Numbered from the stretch's first letter, positions 34,473 through 44,530 are shown. The stretch is 64,000 nt of DNA from Secundilactobacillus silagincola (GCF_002583405.1 NZ_BCMJ01000003.1:248001-312000); one strand, 5' to 3'. Numbers and translations are program-made. Notes: generated by a model not told the origin, from the sequence alone.

Positions 34473-36602
34473 CTATTTTTGAACGGGTTCTTCGTAGTCG
34501 CCGTTTGGACAAACGACTTGTACGCCGCCTTTGATCTTCTTTTCAACTAAGAAGTGACCATCTTTCGGACAATCACGGCCCACTGGCTTATCCCAGGTAA
34601 CAAAGTCGCAATCAGGATAACGTGAACAGCCGTAGAACAAGCGGTTTTTCTTTGATTTTCGTTCAATAACCTGGCCTTCATGGCACTTCGGGCAAACCAC
34701 ACCAATTTCTTTGACGATTGGTTTGGTGTTCCGGCAGTCTGGGAACCGTGAGCAAGCGTAGAACTTACCATAACGGCCCATCTTGATGACCATCGGTGCA
34801 CCGCAGATATCACAGTCAAAACCAGCTGGTTCGTCTTTAATTTGAATCTTCTCAATGGTATCTTGAGCGTGACTCACTTCTTTAGAAAACGGCTTATAGA
34901 AAGTATCCACGACGTTAACCCAGTCTTGGTTGCCTTCTTCAATGCCATCCAACTGCTTCTCTAAATCAGCCGTGAAGTTGATGTCAACAACGTCTGGGAA
35001 ATAATCTTGAATAATGGTATTAACGATTTCTCCCAGTTCAGTGGGTTCGAATCGACGTCCAACTAATTTTACGTAATAGCGACGTTGGATGGTATCCAAG
35101 GTTGGCGCATACGTCGATGGCCGACCAACACCGTTTTCTTCCAAAGCCTTGATTAAGTTAGCTTCAGAGAACCGTGCAGGCGGCTGAGTAAAGTGTTGTG
35201 CCGGATCGGTCTTAGTCAAGGTCAACTGGTCGCCTTCTTTAAGATCTGGCAGCAGATTATCCTTTTCTTTACCGTCTTTATAGATCTTCAAGAACCCATC
35301 AAACTTCAATTTTGAGCCGTTAGCCCTAAACGTAACACCGTTTTGTTCAATGGTGACGCCCATGGTATCCATGACTGCGTTGGTCATTTGACTGGCCACA
35401 AACCGGTTCCAGATCAATGAATACAATTTATATTGATCGTTGGTTAAATACTGTTTCAGATCAGCTGGCGTCCGAAAAACGGATGATGGCCGAATGGCTT
35501 CATGGGCATCCTGAGCGCCTTCTGGTAACTTACCCTTAAGTGGCTTAGTAGCGGCGTATTCTGCACCATACTTTTCGTGGATGAAGGAAGAGGCTTCATG
35601 CTTTGCGATGACCGAAATTCGCGTAGAATCGGTCCGCATATAGGTAATCAGTCCTTGAGAACCTTCCTTACCAATATTGATCCCTTCATAGAGCTGTTGA
35701 GCAGCCATCATAGTTTTCCGCGTTCGGAAGTTTAACTTCTTGTTAGCCTCTTGTTGCATAGCGGAAGTTGTGAATGGGGGCTGTGGCGTCCGTTTTCGTT
35801 CCTTACGGGTTACTTTTGTAATGTTGAAAGGTTGATCACGATCAAGCTTTGCCAAAACCTTTTGCACTTCGTCGTTATCAGGTAAAGCGTGTTTCTTTCC
35901 ATCAAGGCCCCAGAAACTGGCATCAAATTTAGACCGCTTTAACTTAAATTCAGAATCGATCGTCCAGTATTCTTCTGGGACGAAAGCTTTGATCTCGTTT
36001 TCTCGGTCAATGATCAGCTTCAGTGCAATGGATTGCACCCGACCAGCTGAAAGCCCCTTTTTAACTTTTTTCCAGAGCAGTGGTGAAATGGAATATCCCA
36101 CTAAACGGTCAAGAATACGTCTAGCTTGCTGAGCATCCACAAGATCCATATCAATGGTCCGCGGTGTTTTAAAAGCGTCTTTGACAGCATCTTTGGTGAT
36201 TTCGTTAAAGACCACCCGGTTCTTTTCTTTGGGATCTAAGTTTAACAAGTGTGATAAATGCCACGCAATAGATTCCCCTTCACGGTCCGGGTCAGCTGCC
36301 AGATAAACTTGCTTGGCCTTTTTAGCTTCAGAGCGTAACTCTTTGATGACGTCACCCTTACCGCGAATGGAAATATAGTGCGGTTCGTAATCGTTGTCAA
36401 CGTCGACACCCATCTTACTCTTAGGCAAGTCCCGCACATGACCGATACTGGCCATCACTTTGTAAGTACGCCCAAGATATTTTTCAATCGTTTTCGCTTT
36501 TGCTGGTGATTCAACGATAACTAGTTTTTTTTGTGGTTTTCTTCGTTTAGTTTTAGTTGTTTTAGTTTTCGTAGCTTTTGGTTTCTTAGTTGTTGCTGCC
36601 AT
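34473..36602 (-). CDS. topA: DNA topoisomerase I
   Basis: 709 residues. A Lys/Thr-rich N terminus is followed by Toprim ([34 protein letters not shown]) and the type IA core with active-site Tyr in [13 protein letters not shown]. The tail has zinc ribbons: CDICGAPMV...[16 protein letters not shown]...CSRYPDC, and a degenerate third one (CPKDGHFL...CPNGDY). It relaxes negative supercoils. AAGGGG lies upstream of ATG 36602, and a near-consensus promoter is at 36664-36692. Confidence 0.97.
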   Translation of the reverse strand: MAATTKKPKATKTKTTKTKRRKPQKKLVIVESPAKAKTIEKYLGRTYKVMASIGHVRDLPKSKMGVDVDNDYEPHYISIRGKGDVIKELRSEAKKAKQVYLAADPDREGESIAWHLSHLLNLDPKEKNRVVFNEITKDAVKDAFKTPRTIDMDLVDAQQARRILDRLVGYSISPLLWKKVKKGLSAGRVQSIALKLIIDRENEIKAFVPEEYWTIDSEFKLKRSKFDASFWGLDGKKHALPDNDEVQKVLAKLDRDQPFNITKVTRKERKRTPQPPFTTSAMQQEANKKLNFRTRKTMMAAQQLYEGINIGKEGSQGLITYMRTDSTRISVIAKHEASSFIHEKYGAEYAATKPLKGKLPEGAQDAHEAIRPSSVFRTPADLKQYLTNDQYKLYSLIWNRFVASQMTNAVMDTMGVTIEQNGVTFRANGSKLKFDGFLKIYKDGKEKDNLLPDLKEGDQLTLTKTDPAQHFTQPPARFSEANLIKALEENGVGRPSTYAPTLDTIQRRYYVKLVGRRFEPTELGEIVNTIIQDYFPDVVDINFTADLEKQLDGIEEGNQDWVNVVDTFYKPFSKEVSHAQDTIEKIQIKDEPAGFDCDICGAPMVIKMGRYGKFYACSRFPDCRNTKPIVKEIGVVCPKCHEGQVIERKSKKNRLFYGCSRYPDCDFVTWDKPVGRDCPKDGHFLVEKKIKGGVQVVCPNGDYEEPVQK

Positions 36603-36663
36603 CTAATTACCCCTTCTGGTGAGTTTTAAATATTTGATGCTATAAGATTACTAAATCTTTCAC

Positions 36664-36692
36664 ATCATATTTCATAAAAATTAGATTGTCAA
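36664..36692 (-). promoter_or_regulatory. topA promoter
   Basis: On the minus strand a perfect -35 TTGACA (36687-36692), 17-bp spacer, TATGAT (36664-36669), about 60 bases upstream of the topA ATG. Confidence 0.75.
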
Positions 36693-36771
36693 CTGAAAAA
36701 GATTTCAAAAGCTACTATATTATATGGCAAATGGATGTCGTTTCTGTAAAATACATACGGGTAAATGCTGG

Positions 36772-37656
36772 TTATTTAGTCTTTAATGACGGGTATTCAT
36801 CCAATATATCTTGAGCTGTTAAAACTGCTTTAGCTCCCGCTTGAATCAACTGGTTACACCCGCAGGAGAGCGGATCATCAATCCTCCCTGGAATAGCCAT
36901 CACATCACGATTATTTTGCAGCGCTAAACTGGTAGTAATCAAACTGCCGGATTTTTCTTGGGCCTGTACCACTAGCGTTGCTTGGCTTAAGCCCGCTATA
37001 AGCCGGTTACGTTCGATGAAATGGTACTTCTTCCCCACCGCATCCAAGGGATATTCTGACAGCACCAATTCATGTTGAGCCATGTACTGCTGTAATTTTT
37101 GACTGCTTGCTGGATAGCTCAAGTTTAAGCCAGTACCGATAACGCCAATGGTATGACCATGGTTGCGTAAGGCGAGCTGGTGACTCAAGCTATCGACACC
37201 AGCTGCTAGTCCGGAAACGATCACCAATTGATTTTCAATCAGTGTTGGCATGAGCCTGTTCAATACCGTTTCTGAATAAGCACTGCGCTTTCGACTGCCC
37301 ACCACGCTCAACAGCCGCTGTGCGTTCAGTAGTTCAAGATTACCCTGATAAAACAGTACCACGGGTGGCAACCAACTTTCTTTCAGCAACGCAGGATACT
37401 GCGCATCAAAAAAAGTCAGGTATTGCGACTCTTTCTCGTGTCGTGCCAATGCCTGACTTACCTTATCACTCATAAAACTCTGTTCAAATTTCTGCCGATG
37501 CTGCGGTAAGACACTGGCAATTTCACTAATTTCCGACGGCAGCAAGTTTCTCAATTGCCCCGGATGATTCGTTAGCCACTGGGCAACGAGATACTCGCCC
37601 TTCAAGCCGATTCCCGGTGTTAAATGTAAACGGAGTAAAAATTGATTCAAATTCAC
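36772..37656 (-). CDS. dprA: DNA-processing protein DprA/Smf
   Basis: 294 residues. A short N-terminal helical part precedes the Rossmann-like DprA core: LSVVGSRKRSAYSETVL, IVSGLAAGVDSLSHQLAL, GTGLNLSYPASSQKL, YHFIERNRLIAGLS and VQAQEKSGSLITTSLAL, then the PGRIDDPLSCGCNQLI motif. It loads RecA on incoming single-stranded DNA during transformation. It is downstream of rbgA-rnhB on the same strand, 41 bases after rnhB. Confidence 0.95.
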   Translation of the reverse strand: MNLNQFLLRLHLTPGIGLKGEYLVAQWLTNHPGQLRNLLPSEISEIASVLPQHRQKFEQSFMSDKVSQALARHEKESQYLTFFDAQYPALLKESWLPPVVLFYQGNLELLNAQRLLSVVGSRKRSAYSETVLNRLMPTLIENQLVIVSGLAAGVDSLSHQLALRNHGHTIGVIGTGLNLSYPASSQKLQQYMAQHELVLSEYPLDAVGKKYHFIERNRLIAGLSQATLVVQAQEKSGSLITTSLALQNNRDVMAIPGRIDDPLSCGCNQLIQAGAKAVLTAQDILDEYPSLKTK

Positions 37657-37697
37657 GATAGTTCACCTCATCCTTAGTTTCAGCAAACTACGATAAA

Positions 37698-38471
37698 TTA
37701 TTTGAAATAGTTTGAAACGGGCGCAAACGTTCGCCGATGAATTTTAGACGGTCCTAGATCAGCTAAACCTTGTAAATGCGCCTTGGTGCCATAACCCGCA
37801 TTATGTGAAAATTCATAACCGGGATAAAGCACATCGTAACTTTGCATGAGGTGGTCCCGAAAGACCTTAGCCACAATACTTGCTGCCCCAATTGAGACGC
37901 TCTTCGCATCACCGTGAATCAGCTTTAACTGCGAAATGTCACTATCAATCTGCATAGCATCGATCAATAACTGATCAGGTTGCGGCTGCAAGTGATTCAC
38001 TGCCGCTAACATGGCTACACGGGTGGCTTGATAGATGTTCAACTGATCAATTTGCTGAGCTGAAGCCGTACCAATTCCCACTGCGATTGCTTGATCCAAA
38101 ATTTGCGGGTAGAGTTCCTCTCGCTGATGATCAGACAGTTGCTTAGAATCGTTGACTTCAATCACATCAAAATCGTCAGGCAAAATAATCGCGCAGCTCA
38201 CCACGGGACCCGCTAACGGACCACGACCAACTTCATCGATGCCAGCAATCAGTTGATGTCCCTGTTGCCGAAATTGCCGTTCATAAAAAAAGCGCTGCTC
38301 AAAAGCGCGCTTTTCACTGATTAGCTTAGCCAATCGATGCTGAGTGGTCGCCATCAATTTCTGAACACCCGCACGCGGATCATCGGCATATTCAGTAAAT
38401 AGCGAATCGTTCTCGTCCGTAATTTGATCAAACAGCTGTTTAAGTTCACGGATTGAAGGTGCTTTAGGCAT
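37698..38471 (-). CDS. rnhB: Ribonuclease HII
   Basis: About 257 residues. It cleaves RNA in RNA-DNA hybrids, including single ribonucleotides. The catalytic DEDD set is visible: [16 protein letters not shown] (Asp, Glu), the middle Asp in QLLIDAMQI, and [18 protein letters not shown]. The N-terminal extension of about 75 residues is usual in Firmicutes. The start is ATG 38471 or GTG 38480; in either case it overlaps the 3' end of rbgA, so the two are coupled. Confidence 0.95.
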   Translation of the reverse strand: MPKAPSIRELKQLFDQITDENDSLFTEYADDPRAGVQKLMATTQHRLAKLISEKRAFEQRFFYERQFRQQGHQLIAGIDEVGRGPLAGPVVSCAIILPDDFDVIEVNDSKQLSDHQREELYPQILDQAIAVGIGTASAQQIDQLNIYQATRVAMLAAVNHLQPQPDQLLIDAMQIDSDISQLKLIHGDAKSVSIGAASIVAKVFRDHLMQSYDVLYPGYEFSHNAGYGTKAHLQGLADLGPSKIHRRTFAPVSNYFK

Positions 38472-39318
38472 CTGCCTCACCGTCCGTTCGGTTTAACGAG
38501 TAGCGACCTAATTTACTCTTACGAATGTCTAAAATCAGTCGGTCAGAAGCACGTTCATAGTCATCCTTCATGCCAAACTGTTTCGTTAATTTTAACAGTA
38601 GATCAACGTCTGAAAGATCGAAATCATCTTCAGTCAACTTGTAGCGTTCTTGTAGTGCCTTTGGATAGTACTGCCGAAAGAACTTTAAGGCGTAAAGCGC
38701 CACGTCGTCACTAGCGAAACGCTGATCTTTAATGGCCCCCGTCAACGCCAGTGCCTGACCGGTTTCTTCGTCATCGAACTTTGGCCACAAAATACCTGGC
38801 GTATCCAGCAACTGCAGTTTGGAAGATGACCGTAACCACTGTTGCCCCTTTGTCACACCAGGACGGTCGCCCACTTGAGCAGCCCGTTTGTTAACTAACC
38901 GGTTTAGTAACGTAGATTTACCTACGTTAGGAATACCCACAGTAATTGCACGAATCGGCCGTTCTTTCAGTCCCTTTTGTTGCTCGTTATCCAGTTTATC
39001 CGCCAGAATAGATTGCGAAATGCGGGTCACCGTTTTGGTGGTGATGTTTGCCTTAGAATCCACCGCAATCGCTGGCAGACCCTGAGCTTTGAATTTTTTG
39101 ATCCAATTTTTGGTTTGTTCCGGATCCGCTAAATCACTTTTAGTCATGATCACTAAATGTGGCTTATTTTTGATGATCCGCTCGATTTCTGGATTTCGTG
39201 ACGATTGTGGAATTCGAGCATCAACCAATTCAAACACAATATCTACCACGTGTAAATTTTCTTCCAACTGGCGAATGGCCTTCGCCATGTGACCAGGGAA
39301 CCATTGAATAGTTGCCAT
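38464..39318 (-). CDS. rbgA: Ribosome biogenesis GTPase RbgA (YlqF)
   Basis: About 284 residues. A circularly permuted GTPase: G4 (VIMTKSDL) comes before G1 ([14 protein letters not shown]) and G3 ([12 protein letters not shown]). The N-terminal [14 protein letters not shown] and a C-terminal helical domain complete it. RbgA is needed for late 50S assembly. ATG 39318 follows AAGGGG. First gene of rbgA-rnhB(-dprA). The SD and first codons of this gene are copied in two repeats at 41957 and 44123. Confidence 0.95.
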   Translation of the reverse strand: MATIQWFPGHMAKAIRQLEENLHVVDIVFELVDARIPQSSRNPEIERIIKNKPHLVIMTKSDLADPEQTKNWIKKFKAQGLPAIAVDSKANITTKTVTRISQSILADKLDNEQQKGLKERPIRAITVGIPNVGKSTLLNRLVNKRAAQVGDRPGVTKGQQWLRSSSKLQLLDTPGILWPKFDDEETGQALALTGAIKDQRFASDDVALYALKFFRQYYPKALQERYKLTEDDFDLSDVDLLLKLTKQFGMKDDYERASDRLILDIRKSKLGRYSLNRTDGEADA

Positions 39319-39445
39319 AATTTTAACCCCTTTTAATACCGAGAATCCTTGGATCCTCATTCATTAATTTTAAATATATGCGTGAGCCATCAAAACTCGC
39401 CCAAGCAATTTGATTATTTCTCTCGTTTGTAAGCATTCTGAATTC

Positions 39446-39493
39446 AAAAAAATGGTAAAACAGAATCTCAATGAGCAGACTCTATTTTACCAT
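39446..39493 (-). terminator. Terminator upstream of rbgA, closing the decayed metal-transport remnant
   Basis: On the minus strand ATGGTAAAA-AGA-TCT pairs with AGA-TCT-TTTTACCAT, followed by a seven-T run. Confidence 0.75.
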
Positions 39494-39570
39494 CTAATCC
39501 TTTATTTCGCCTATCTTTTTAGCAAAGTCGATTAACCCTTTTGCTTACGCAATTTTCAAGTCCACGCAAT

Positions 39571-39726
39571 CTAAACAAGCACACTAAACGATAGTCCTGC
39601 AACTTGCTTGGCCCCTACTTCCAACTGGGTATTCAACGAATGATTGGAAATATACTTTACCTGTACTGCGTATATTTCAGCTGCACTTTCTGCCACAGAA
39701 TAAACATTAACATGACTCACTCGCAA
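39571..39726 (-). pseudogene. Short coding-like remnant of unknown origin
   Basis: A frame of 51 codons between a TGA and the TAG at 39571. It contains VYSVAESAAEIYAVQVKY and NTQLEVGAKQVAGLSF, which look protein-like, but it has no ribosome site and no recognised family. It follows the truncated metal-binding protein gene on the same strand. It is either a relic or chance. Confidence 0.25.
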
Positions 39727-39747
39727 TCAACTTATTGGTATTTCTCA

Positions 39748-39948
39748 TCAATGCAAGATTTGTGCAAACTGTTTATACTGATTTGTCATCCATTCAGCAT
39801 AGTCCTCGTTTGCAGGCAGTGTTTCGGTTACTGGAAGCACTGATACATTATTCTTCTTGGTCACGTCCACCAGGTTATTGACCGTCTTGCTGTCCACTTG
39901 TTTATTAAACACAAAAAATGCTACTTTGTGTTCGCCATTTTCCCACAT
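39748..39948 (-). pseudogene. C-terminal fragment of a metal (Zn/Mn) ABC transporter substrate-binding protein
   Basis: 66 residues: HKVAFFVFNKQVDSKTVNNL, then NVSVLPVTETLPANEDYAEW and MTNQYKQFAQIL. This is the C-terminal lobe end of ZnuA/AdcA/MtsA-type cluster A-I binding proteins, where the T-E-T-L/M-P segment and a final amphipathic helix are conserved. The signal peptide, His ligands and first lobe are missing, and a stop lies directly before the ATG. No permease or ATPase is nearby, so it is a truncated relic. Confidence 0.65.
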
Positions 39949-40217
39949 TTAGTAACTATTCTTTATTCATTTAGCGTAAAAAAGTTTATTACCCATCAAT
40001 GTATTGCAATTCTAACAAGTTATTACTTAACGAAATTTCTTTGACAAAAAACCAAATTTTACTTCTTCCCGCTTTCCCTGTCGGTTAACGGCAATTAGCC
40101 CAACCCTATCACTTATTATTTTTGATATGGACTTGCGTAACGTTTGTTTTCTCTCAATTCATCAAGTTCTCTAAATTCCAATCAATAATGAACTATTATC
40201 TGCTTGTATTGATGAGC

Positions 40218-41108
40218 TTATATATACGCCTTAAAAAAACGTTTGATGTTTGCGACGGCATTGTCCATTTGTTTGTCTGAATCATAGTAATCAAAGTGCA
40301 TCCCATCTGACCACACCAATTCTTTAGGGCCTTTGACGGTTTCATATAATTCTTTGGCATTGTCAGGAAATGCGCATCCATCAGATTCAACAACGATTGT
40401 TGGCGTCTTGATTTTAGCTGCTTGGCTTAATGGATTTAATGTTAACCATGAACCCCATGAACTAACATCAAATGCATTACGATAAGTTGGAACATTTCCG
40501 CGCTTCGAGTTGGTGTAATAATCATAGGCCCCTGAAGTTGGATTATAGTTACATGCGGTCTCATCGGTTTCGCTATAGGCCGCGATCAACGTCCCCTCAC
40601 CAGTAGCTTCAAACTTTTGACGCGCTTTCTTTGCTGCTTCAAGTCGTCGTAAAATACCAGTTTCACCCATGATTGAACGATACATTGCTGGTTTTACAAT
40701 CATGCCAGCAATCGTTGCAAAAGCTTTGATTCTTGAATCTGACGCAACTAGGTACACACCATTACTTGCGGAAGTACATACGCCGACCATGCCGATTCCA
40801 TAAACAAACTCTAGACCTTCAAGATAGTCTACTGCGGCATGTAAGTCTTTCAACTTTTCTTCAGCATCTTCAAGCTGTCTTGGTTGACCTTCACTTTGAC
40901 CATAATGTGCGTAGTCAAAATCTAAAGCAATAAACCCTTGACTGGCAAACTTTACCGCATAAGCATCTGCCATCTGTTCTTTTACTGATGTTAGTGATCC
41001 TTGTACGATTATCGCCGGATATTCTTCGTCAGCATTGAAGCTTGCTGGTGTAAATAAGTGACCTGACAACGTCAATCCATTGCGCTTAAAGGTGATTTCT
41101 TCTCTCAT
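40218..41108 (-). CDS. Alpha/beta hydrolase (dienelactone-hydrolase/YcjY-like)
   Basis: 296 residues. An N-terminal beta segment (ITFKRNGLTLSGHLFTPASF) leads to a core with FIALDFDYAHYGQSEG and a nucleophile elbow MVGVCTSASNG, where Cys or the following Ser would be the nucleophile, as in DLH-like enzymes. The acid is probably the Asp in VVESDGCAFPDN; the His is in WSDGMHFDYYDS. The substrate is unknown. It lies 39 bases after a MerR-type regulator in a two-gene operon with a 19-bp-spacer promoter, which suggests inducible detoxification of a reactive compound. Confidence 0.83.
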   Translation of the reverse strand: MREEITFKRNGLTLSGHLFTPASFNADEEYPAIIVQGSLTSVKEQMADAYAVKFASQGFIALDFDYAHYGQSEGQPRQLEDAEEKLKDLHAAVDYLEGLEFVYGIGMVGVCTSASNGVYLVASDSRIKAFATIAGMIVKPAMYRSIMGETGILRRLEAAKKARQKFEATGEGTLIAAYSETDETACNYNPTSGAYDYYTNSKRGNVPTYRNAFDVSSWGSWLTLNPLSQAAKIKTPTIVVESDGCAFPDNAKELYETVKGPKELVWSDGMHFDYYDSDKQMDNAVANIKRFFKAYI

Positions 41109-41147
41109 TTACATTCTTCTCCTTATAGTTCATCTTGTATTGAGTAC

Positions 41148-41510
41148 TCATTCATCCGAACCAATGCTCATGCTATTGTAATGGTCTATCTTGTAATCTA
41201 CCATCTGTATCGCCAACTCGATTTCTTTGACTTTGGCTTTCAGTTTACTCTTCTGAGCAACTAAAATTTCTTTGCGTAGGATAGCATTCCCACCTTTCCT
41301 TGCAACATTGGTGTATTCCTTAATCTGCGCGATGGGAATACCAACCTCGCGAATACACTTCACGTAACGAATCCAATTCACATCATCTTGATCGAATTGA
41401 CGGTAACCTGATTTATCTCGCTTAACTTTGGAAATGATCCCAATTTTCTCCCAGTAACGAAGAGTTTCTGAAGGCAGTTCTAGGTATGTGGCAACTTCAT
41501 TAATTTTCAT
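41148..41510 (-). CDS. MerR-family transcriptional regulator
   Basis: About 120 residues. It has the winged HTH at the N terminus (KINEVATYLELPSETLRYWEK, given here without its Met; then KSGYRQFDQDDVNWIRYVKC), followed by a coiled-coil dimerisation helix (KLKAKVKEIELAIQMVDYKI). There is no C-terminal effector domain or Cys metal site, as in the NmlR/YhdM-like small MerR group. ATG 41510 follows AAAGGAG. It probably controls its own operon from the 19-bp spacer dyad at 41540-41558. Confidence 0.9.
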   Translation of the reverse strand: MKINEVATYLELPSETLRYWEKIGIISKVKRDKSGYRQFDQDDVNWIRYVKCIREVGIPIAQIKEYTNVARKGGNAILRKEILVAQKSKLKAKVKEIELAIQMVDYKIDHYNSMSIGSDE

Positions 41511-41530
41511 AAGTACTCCTTTCAAAATTC

Positions 41531-41561
41531 ATTATATAACCTTAAAGCTACTTTAAGGCAA
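41531..41561 (-). promoter_or_regulatory. MerR-type promoter with a perfect dyad in a 19-bp spacer
   Basis: On the minus strand TTGCCT (41556-41561) and TATAAT (41531-41536) are 19 bp apart. CCTTAAAG-TAG-CTTTAAGG (41540-41558) fills the spacer as a perfect 8-3-8 dyad. This is the classic layout of MerR-activated promoters. Confidence 0.85.
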
Positions 41562-41703
41562 GCACTATTTATTATTTATCTTCGATCGTTATACTTGTCT
41601 CTCAAAAATAGCTCAAACCCATTCCGCTAAATACTAGAAAAATGTCGACACTCCACAGCAACAAAATAATTCGCTTGATTACCCTTTAGTAGTCTATTCA
41701 ATC

Positions 41704-41937
41704 TTGGATCTTGATGTACTCCTCTATAGCACTGGCAGTTTTAACCAAAATCAGACACTGAGAACGTGTTTTATCGCAATTGGAGCGATCTTTATTGTGA
41801 TCTTCATTCATTGCGAACTGCAATTTGCCAAACCAATGTTAGACTTCCGTATTTTTAACAATCGCCATTTTTCTATTTCGCTCATTTTAGTGGTGCTCTC
41901 GTTTGTCACTCTAATTTTTCCCCATAACTACAGTTGA
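41704..41937 (+). pseudogene. C-terminal-half fragment of a DHA2-type MFS transporter
   Basis: 77 codons, including AKPMLDFRIFNNRHFSISLI, which corresponds to the P-x-L-D-x-x-x-F segment before a membrane helix in DHA2 (14-TMS) drug exporters; compare QPILDLTPFSRASFS in the intact transporter at 49498. The start and the remaining helices are missing, so it is a relic. Confidence 0.6.
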
Positions 41938-41956
41938 ACTGTAACCGAACCACCTT

Positions 41957-42225
41957 GGGTACAATCCAATATTTGGTGGGGACAAATTTGGGGACAGAAT
42001 TTGATTATTTTTGCTTATTATTGCTCAATAAAACTGACATGACTTTTAAAATAATGCTCTTAGAAAATAATGTTAAAAAAAAGAACCCGCAACAATGCGA
42101 GTTCACAGCTGTTTTCGACTTCTGTAAATGGAAAATCTTTTTCATTCTTTATTGTATTTTTATAAGTGCTTACCGTTCAACCATTGAATAATTGCCATAA
42201 TGCTTTATCTCCTTTTATAGTAAGG
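41957..42225. repeat. Accessory-region repeat, copy 1 (ends in an rbgA-start mimic)
   Basis: It matches 44123-44372: both contain GGGTACAAT, CAATATTTGGT, TTAGAAAATAATGTTAAA, a GAACCCGC hairpin, AAATGGAAAATCTTTTTCAT, TACCGTTCAACCAT and TTGCCAT. The last part, read on the minus strand, is AAGGAG, ATG and the codons MAIIQW, nearly identical to the rbgA start, then LNGKHL and a stop. The terminator hairpin is degenerate in this copy. Confidence 0.75.
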
Positions 42226-42724
42226 GTTTTAAGACCCTAATTTCTTGATATTCTTCTGTTGGGAGAAACTCTTTTGAATAATCCTATTTTTACGCATCAT
42301 TTAACCATACTCATGAAATTAAGAATGGCAAGAACCAATTCTATCATTTCTTGTTTATTCATCAGTGTTTTTCAAGCAAGTTACGTTTAGATTGATACGT
42401 CAACAGGCGGTCAGATTTCAAAATATTTAATGATATTTCGTTGCTTAACCCTAAAAGAATCCACTGTATTACGCTTAGCATGTTAATTTTACCACAGTTC
42501 TAAGTTTAGATTGATCACTTTCAAATCCAACTGAAAGTAGTCTTACAAATAGTCCGATTGCTGTGCCAATTAATGTCATTTGCAGAGGTGTTAAAATTAA
42601 CTTGTATTTCTATAACTTTGCCTTTGGTAAGGAGCCAAAATAATGACTATTAAACTGTGTAAAAAAATCAGTATTTCAAATTCGATTGGAGGTGGTAATT
42701 AAAACAGTAAAAAGGAGAATTATT
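42226..42724. other. AT-rich leader region of the MFS gene
   Basis: About 500 bases with no gene that I can support. It must hold the promoter of the MFS gene, but I see no clear -35/-10 pair. It ends with GGAGGTGG and AAGGAG sites before TTG 42725. Confidence 0.35.
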
Positions 42725-43930
42725 TTGAACAAATATCGTTTACAAGCAGTTGTTTTCGTCTTAGTCGCTTTTATGTCAGGATGCAATGAATTTATGGTGG
42801 TCGGGATTTTACCCGATATTGCGAACCATTTGCATGTTTCAATTGCTATGGTTGGCTACTTGGTCACAATTTTTGCAACTGTTTATGCAATCAGCACACC
42901 AATTATTACTATTTTGACGAGCAAATATAATCGTTACAAAACAATATTGACATTAATGGGCATCTTTTTGATTGGCAACACTCTAAGTGGTCTGGCAACA
43001 AATTACTGGATGATGGTTGCATCGCGGGTGATTTCGGCTAGTGTTTCGGGAGGAATTATCTCAATCATTATGACATTTGCTAATCAAATTGCACCAGAGA
43101 AAAAACGTGCTAATTTAATTTCGTGGATTTATGCCGGCTTTAGCATTGCGTCTGTTATTGGGATCCCAGTTGGAACTACCATTAGCACTCATTATGGTTG
43201 GCGTTATGCATTTTTCACAGTGTCAATCATCTCACTGATCACTATTGTGTTTTTAATTTGGTTATTGCCCCGCCGTGTCGCTCAAACTCAGGGAAGTATC
43301 TTGAATCAATTATCTCTACTGAAAGATTCACGAATATACATCGCAATTGCAGTTGTTTTGTTTACTGCTGCAACTCAGTACGGCTATTATACGTATATTC
43401 GACCGTTACTAACTTCAGTACTAGGTTTTGACACGCGATACTTAAACTTATTGCTCTTTGCTTTGGGAATTGCCAGCGTTTTTAGCAACCGTTTTTCGGG
43501 CACAATTGCTGTGCACGGTGGTCTCCAATTAATGCCGAAGTACTATGTAACAGATGTGATAATTTTAATTTTGTTGCCCTCAGCATTTATGAATAAATTC
43601 ATTGGATTTTCTATGTTGATGCTAATTACGATGCTAGTTACGTTGTTTAGTGCATCAATGCAGCTTCACTTTTTAGATGTGGCAGAACATGACTACCCAC
43701 AGTCAATGCTACTAGCATCATCTTTAAGCTCGATTTTCTTTAACTTTGGAACTTCGTTGGGCTCTGCAACGGCATCATTTTTAGTAGGGACTGTTGGTGT
43801 TACCAAAATTAGTTTTGGGGCCGCAATATACGCCCTATTTGCGTTAACGCTGCTTATACTATTAAATCGAATCGTCACAAAGCACCAACGATTAGTGAAT
43901 AAATCTAAATTAATGCTAAAAATTAAATAA
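42725..43930 (+). CDS. MFS transporter, DHA1 type (AraJ/YdhP-like)
   Basis: About 401 residues with 12 membrane segments. The first helix ends in MSGCNEFMVVGILPDIANHL, the typical DHA1 start; motif A is divergent (ILTSKYNRYKTIL); SWIYAGFSIASVIGIPVGT is motif C-like. It probably exports a drug, sugar or amino acid; the substrate is not determinable. TTG 42725 follows AAGGAG. It lies between the two copies of the rbgA-start repeat, and its low GC and position suggest transfer. Confidence 0.85.
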   Translation: MNKYRLQAVVFVLVAFMSGCNEFMVVGILPDIANHLHVSIAMVGYLVTIFATVYAISTPIITILTSKYNRYKTILTLMGIFLIGNTLSGLATNYWMMVASRVISASVSGGIISIIMTFANQIAPEKKRANLISWIYAGFSIASVIGIPVGTTISTHYGWRYAFFTVSIISLITIVFLIWLLPRRVAQTQGSILNQLSLLKDSRIYIAIAVVLFTAATQYGYYTYIRPLLTSVLGFDTRYLNLLLFALGIASVFSNRFSGTIAVHGGLQLMPKYYVTDVIILILLPSAFMNKFIGFSMLMLITMLVTLFSASMQLHFLDVAEHDYPQSMLLASSLSSIFFNFGTSLGSATASFLVGTVGVTKISFGAAIYALFALTLLILLNRIVTKHQRLVNKSKLMLKIK

Positions 43931-44000
43931 ATCATAGGTCATTGTCAGATGATGCTAATGGCATCACATAAGTACAATTTTGACTTAAGTTTCTTTATTC

Positions 44001-44046
44001 AAACGCAGGTCGTTAAAATCAAAGGATTTTTAACGACCTGCGTTTA
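44001..44046 (+). terminator. Terminator of the MFS gene
   Basis: A perfect 18-bp stem (AAACGCAGGTCGTTAAAA and complement) with a nine-base loop. Confidence 0.85.
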
Positions 44047-44122
44047 ATCTTTTTCAACAATAAACTGTTAAATAGCCAATCTATACCCAAAGACCGATTG
44101 TAAATATTCTTTAACTTTCCTA

Positions 44123-44372
44123 GGGTACAATTCAATATTTGGTAGGAACAAAATCTGCTCATTATTGCTCAATCACGCTGATATGCATTTTTATTTAAAA
44201 TGATGTGCTTAGAAAATAATGTTAAATAAAAAAGAACCCGCAATAATGCGGGCTCTTTTTTTGACTTCTATAAATGGAAAATCTTTTTCATTCTTTATTG
44301 TATTTTTATTAATGCCTACCGTTCAACCATCGAATAGTTGCCATGTTGTCTAACTCTTTTACAAACAAGGTT
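44123..44372. repeat. Accessory-region repeat, copy 2 (ends in an rbgA-start mimic)
   Basis: The partner of 41957-42225, in the same orientation and flanking the MFS gene. Read on the minus strand near 44345, an ATG opens MATIRW, then LNGRH and a stop; the first 21 bases differ from the rbgA start by one base. An intact bidirectional terminator (44228-44262) is inside. Confidence 0.75.
44228..44262. terminator. Bidirectional terminator inside repeat copy 2
   Basis: AAAAAAGA-CCCGC pairs with GCGGG-TCTTTTTTT around AATAAT. Confidence 0.8.
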
Positions 44373-44530
44373 TCAAACGTCTCATTCGTCTATAATTTTA
44401 TCAAATGTGCCCAAATTGCGCCATATCTGCAACATAATGGGCATTCACTAATCTGATGTATCAGCACTTTTTATTAACAGCATGCAGTAAGCTTTGTTAT
44501 ATCAAATAGATGATCTTTGCTTAACTTGAT

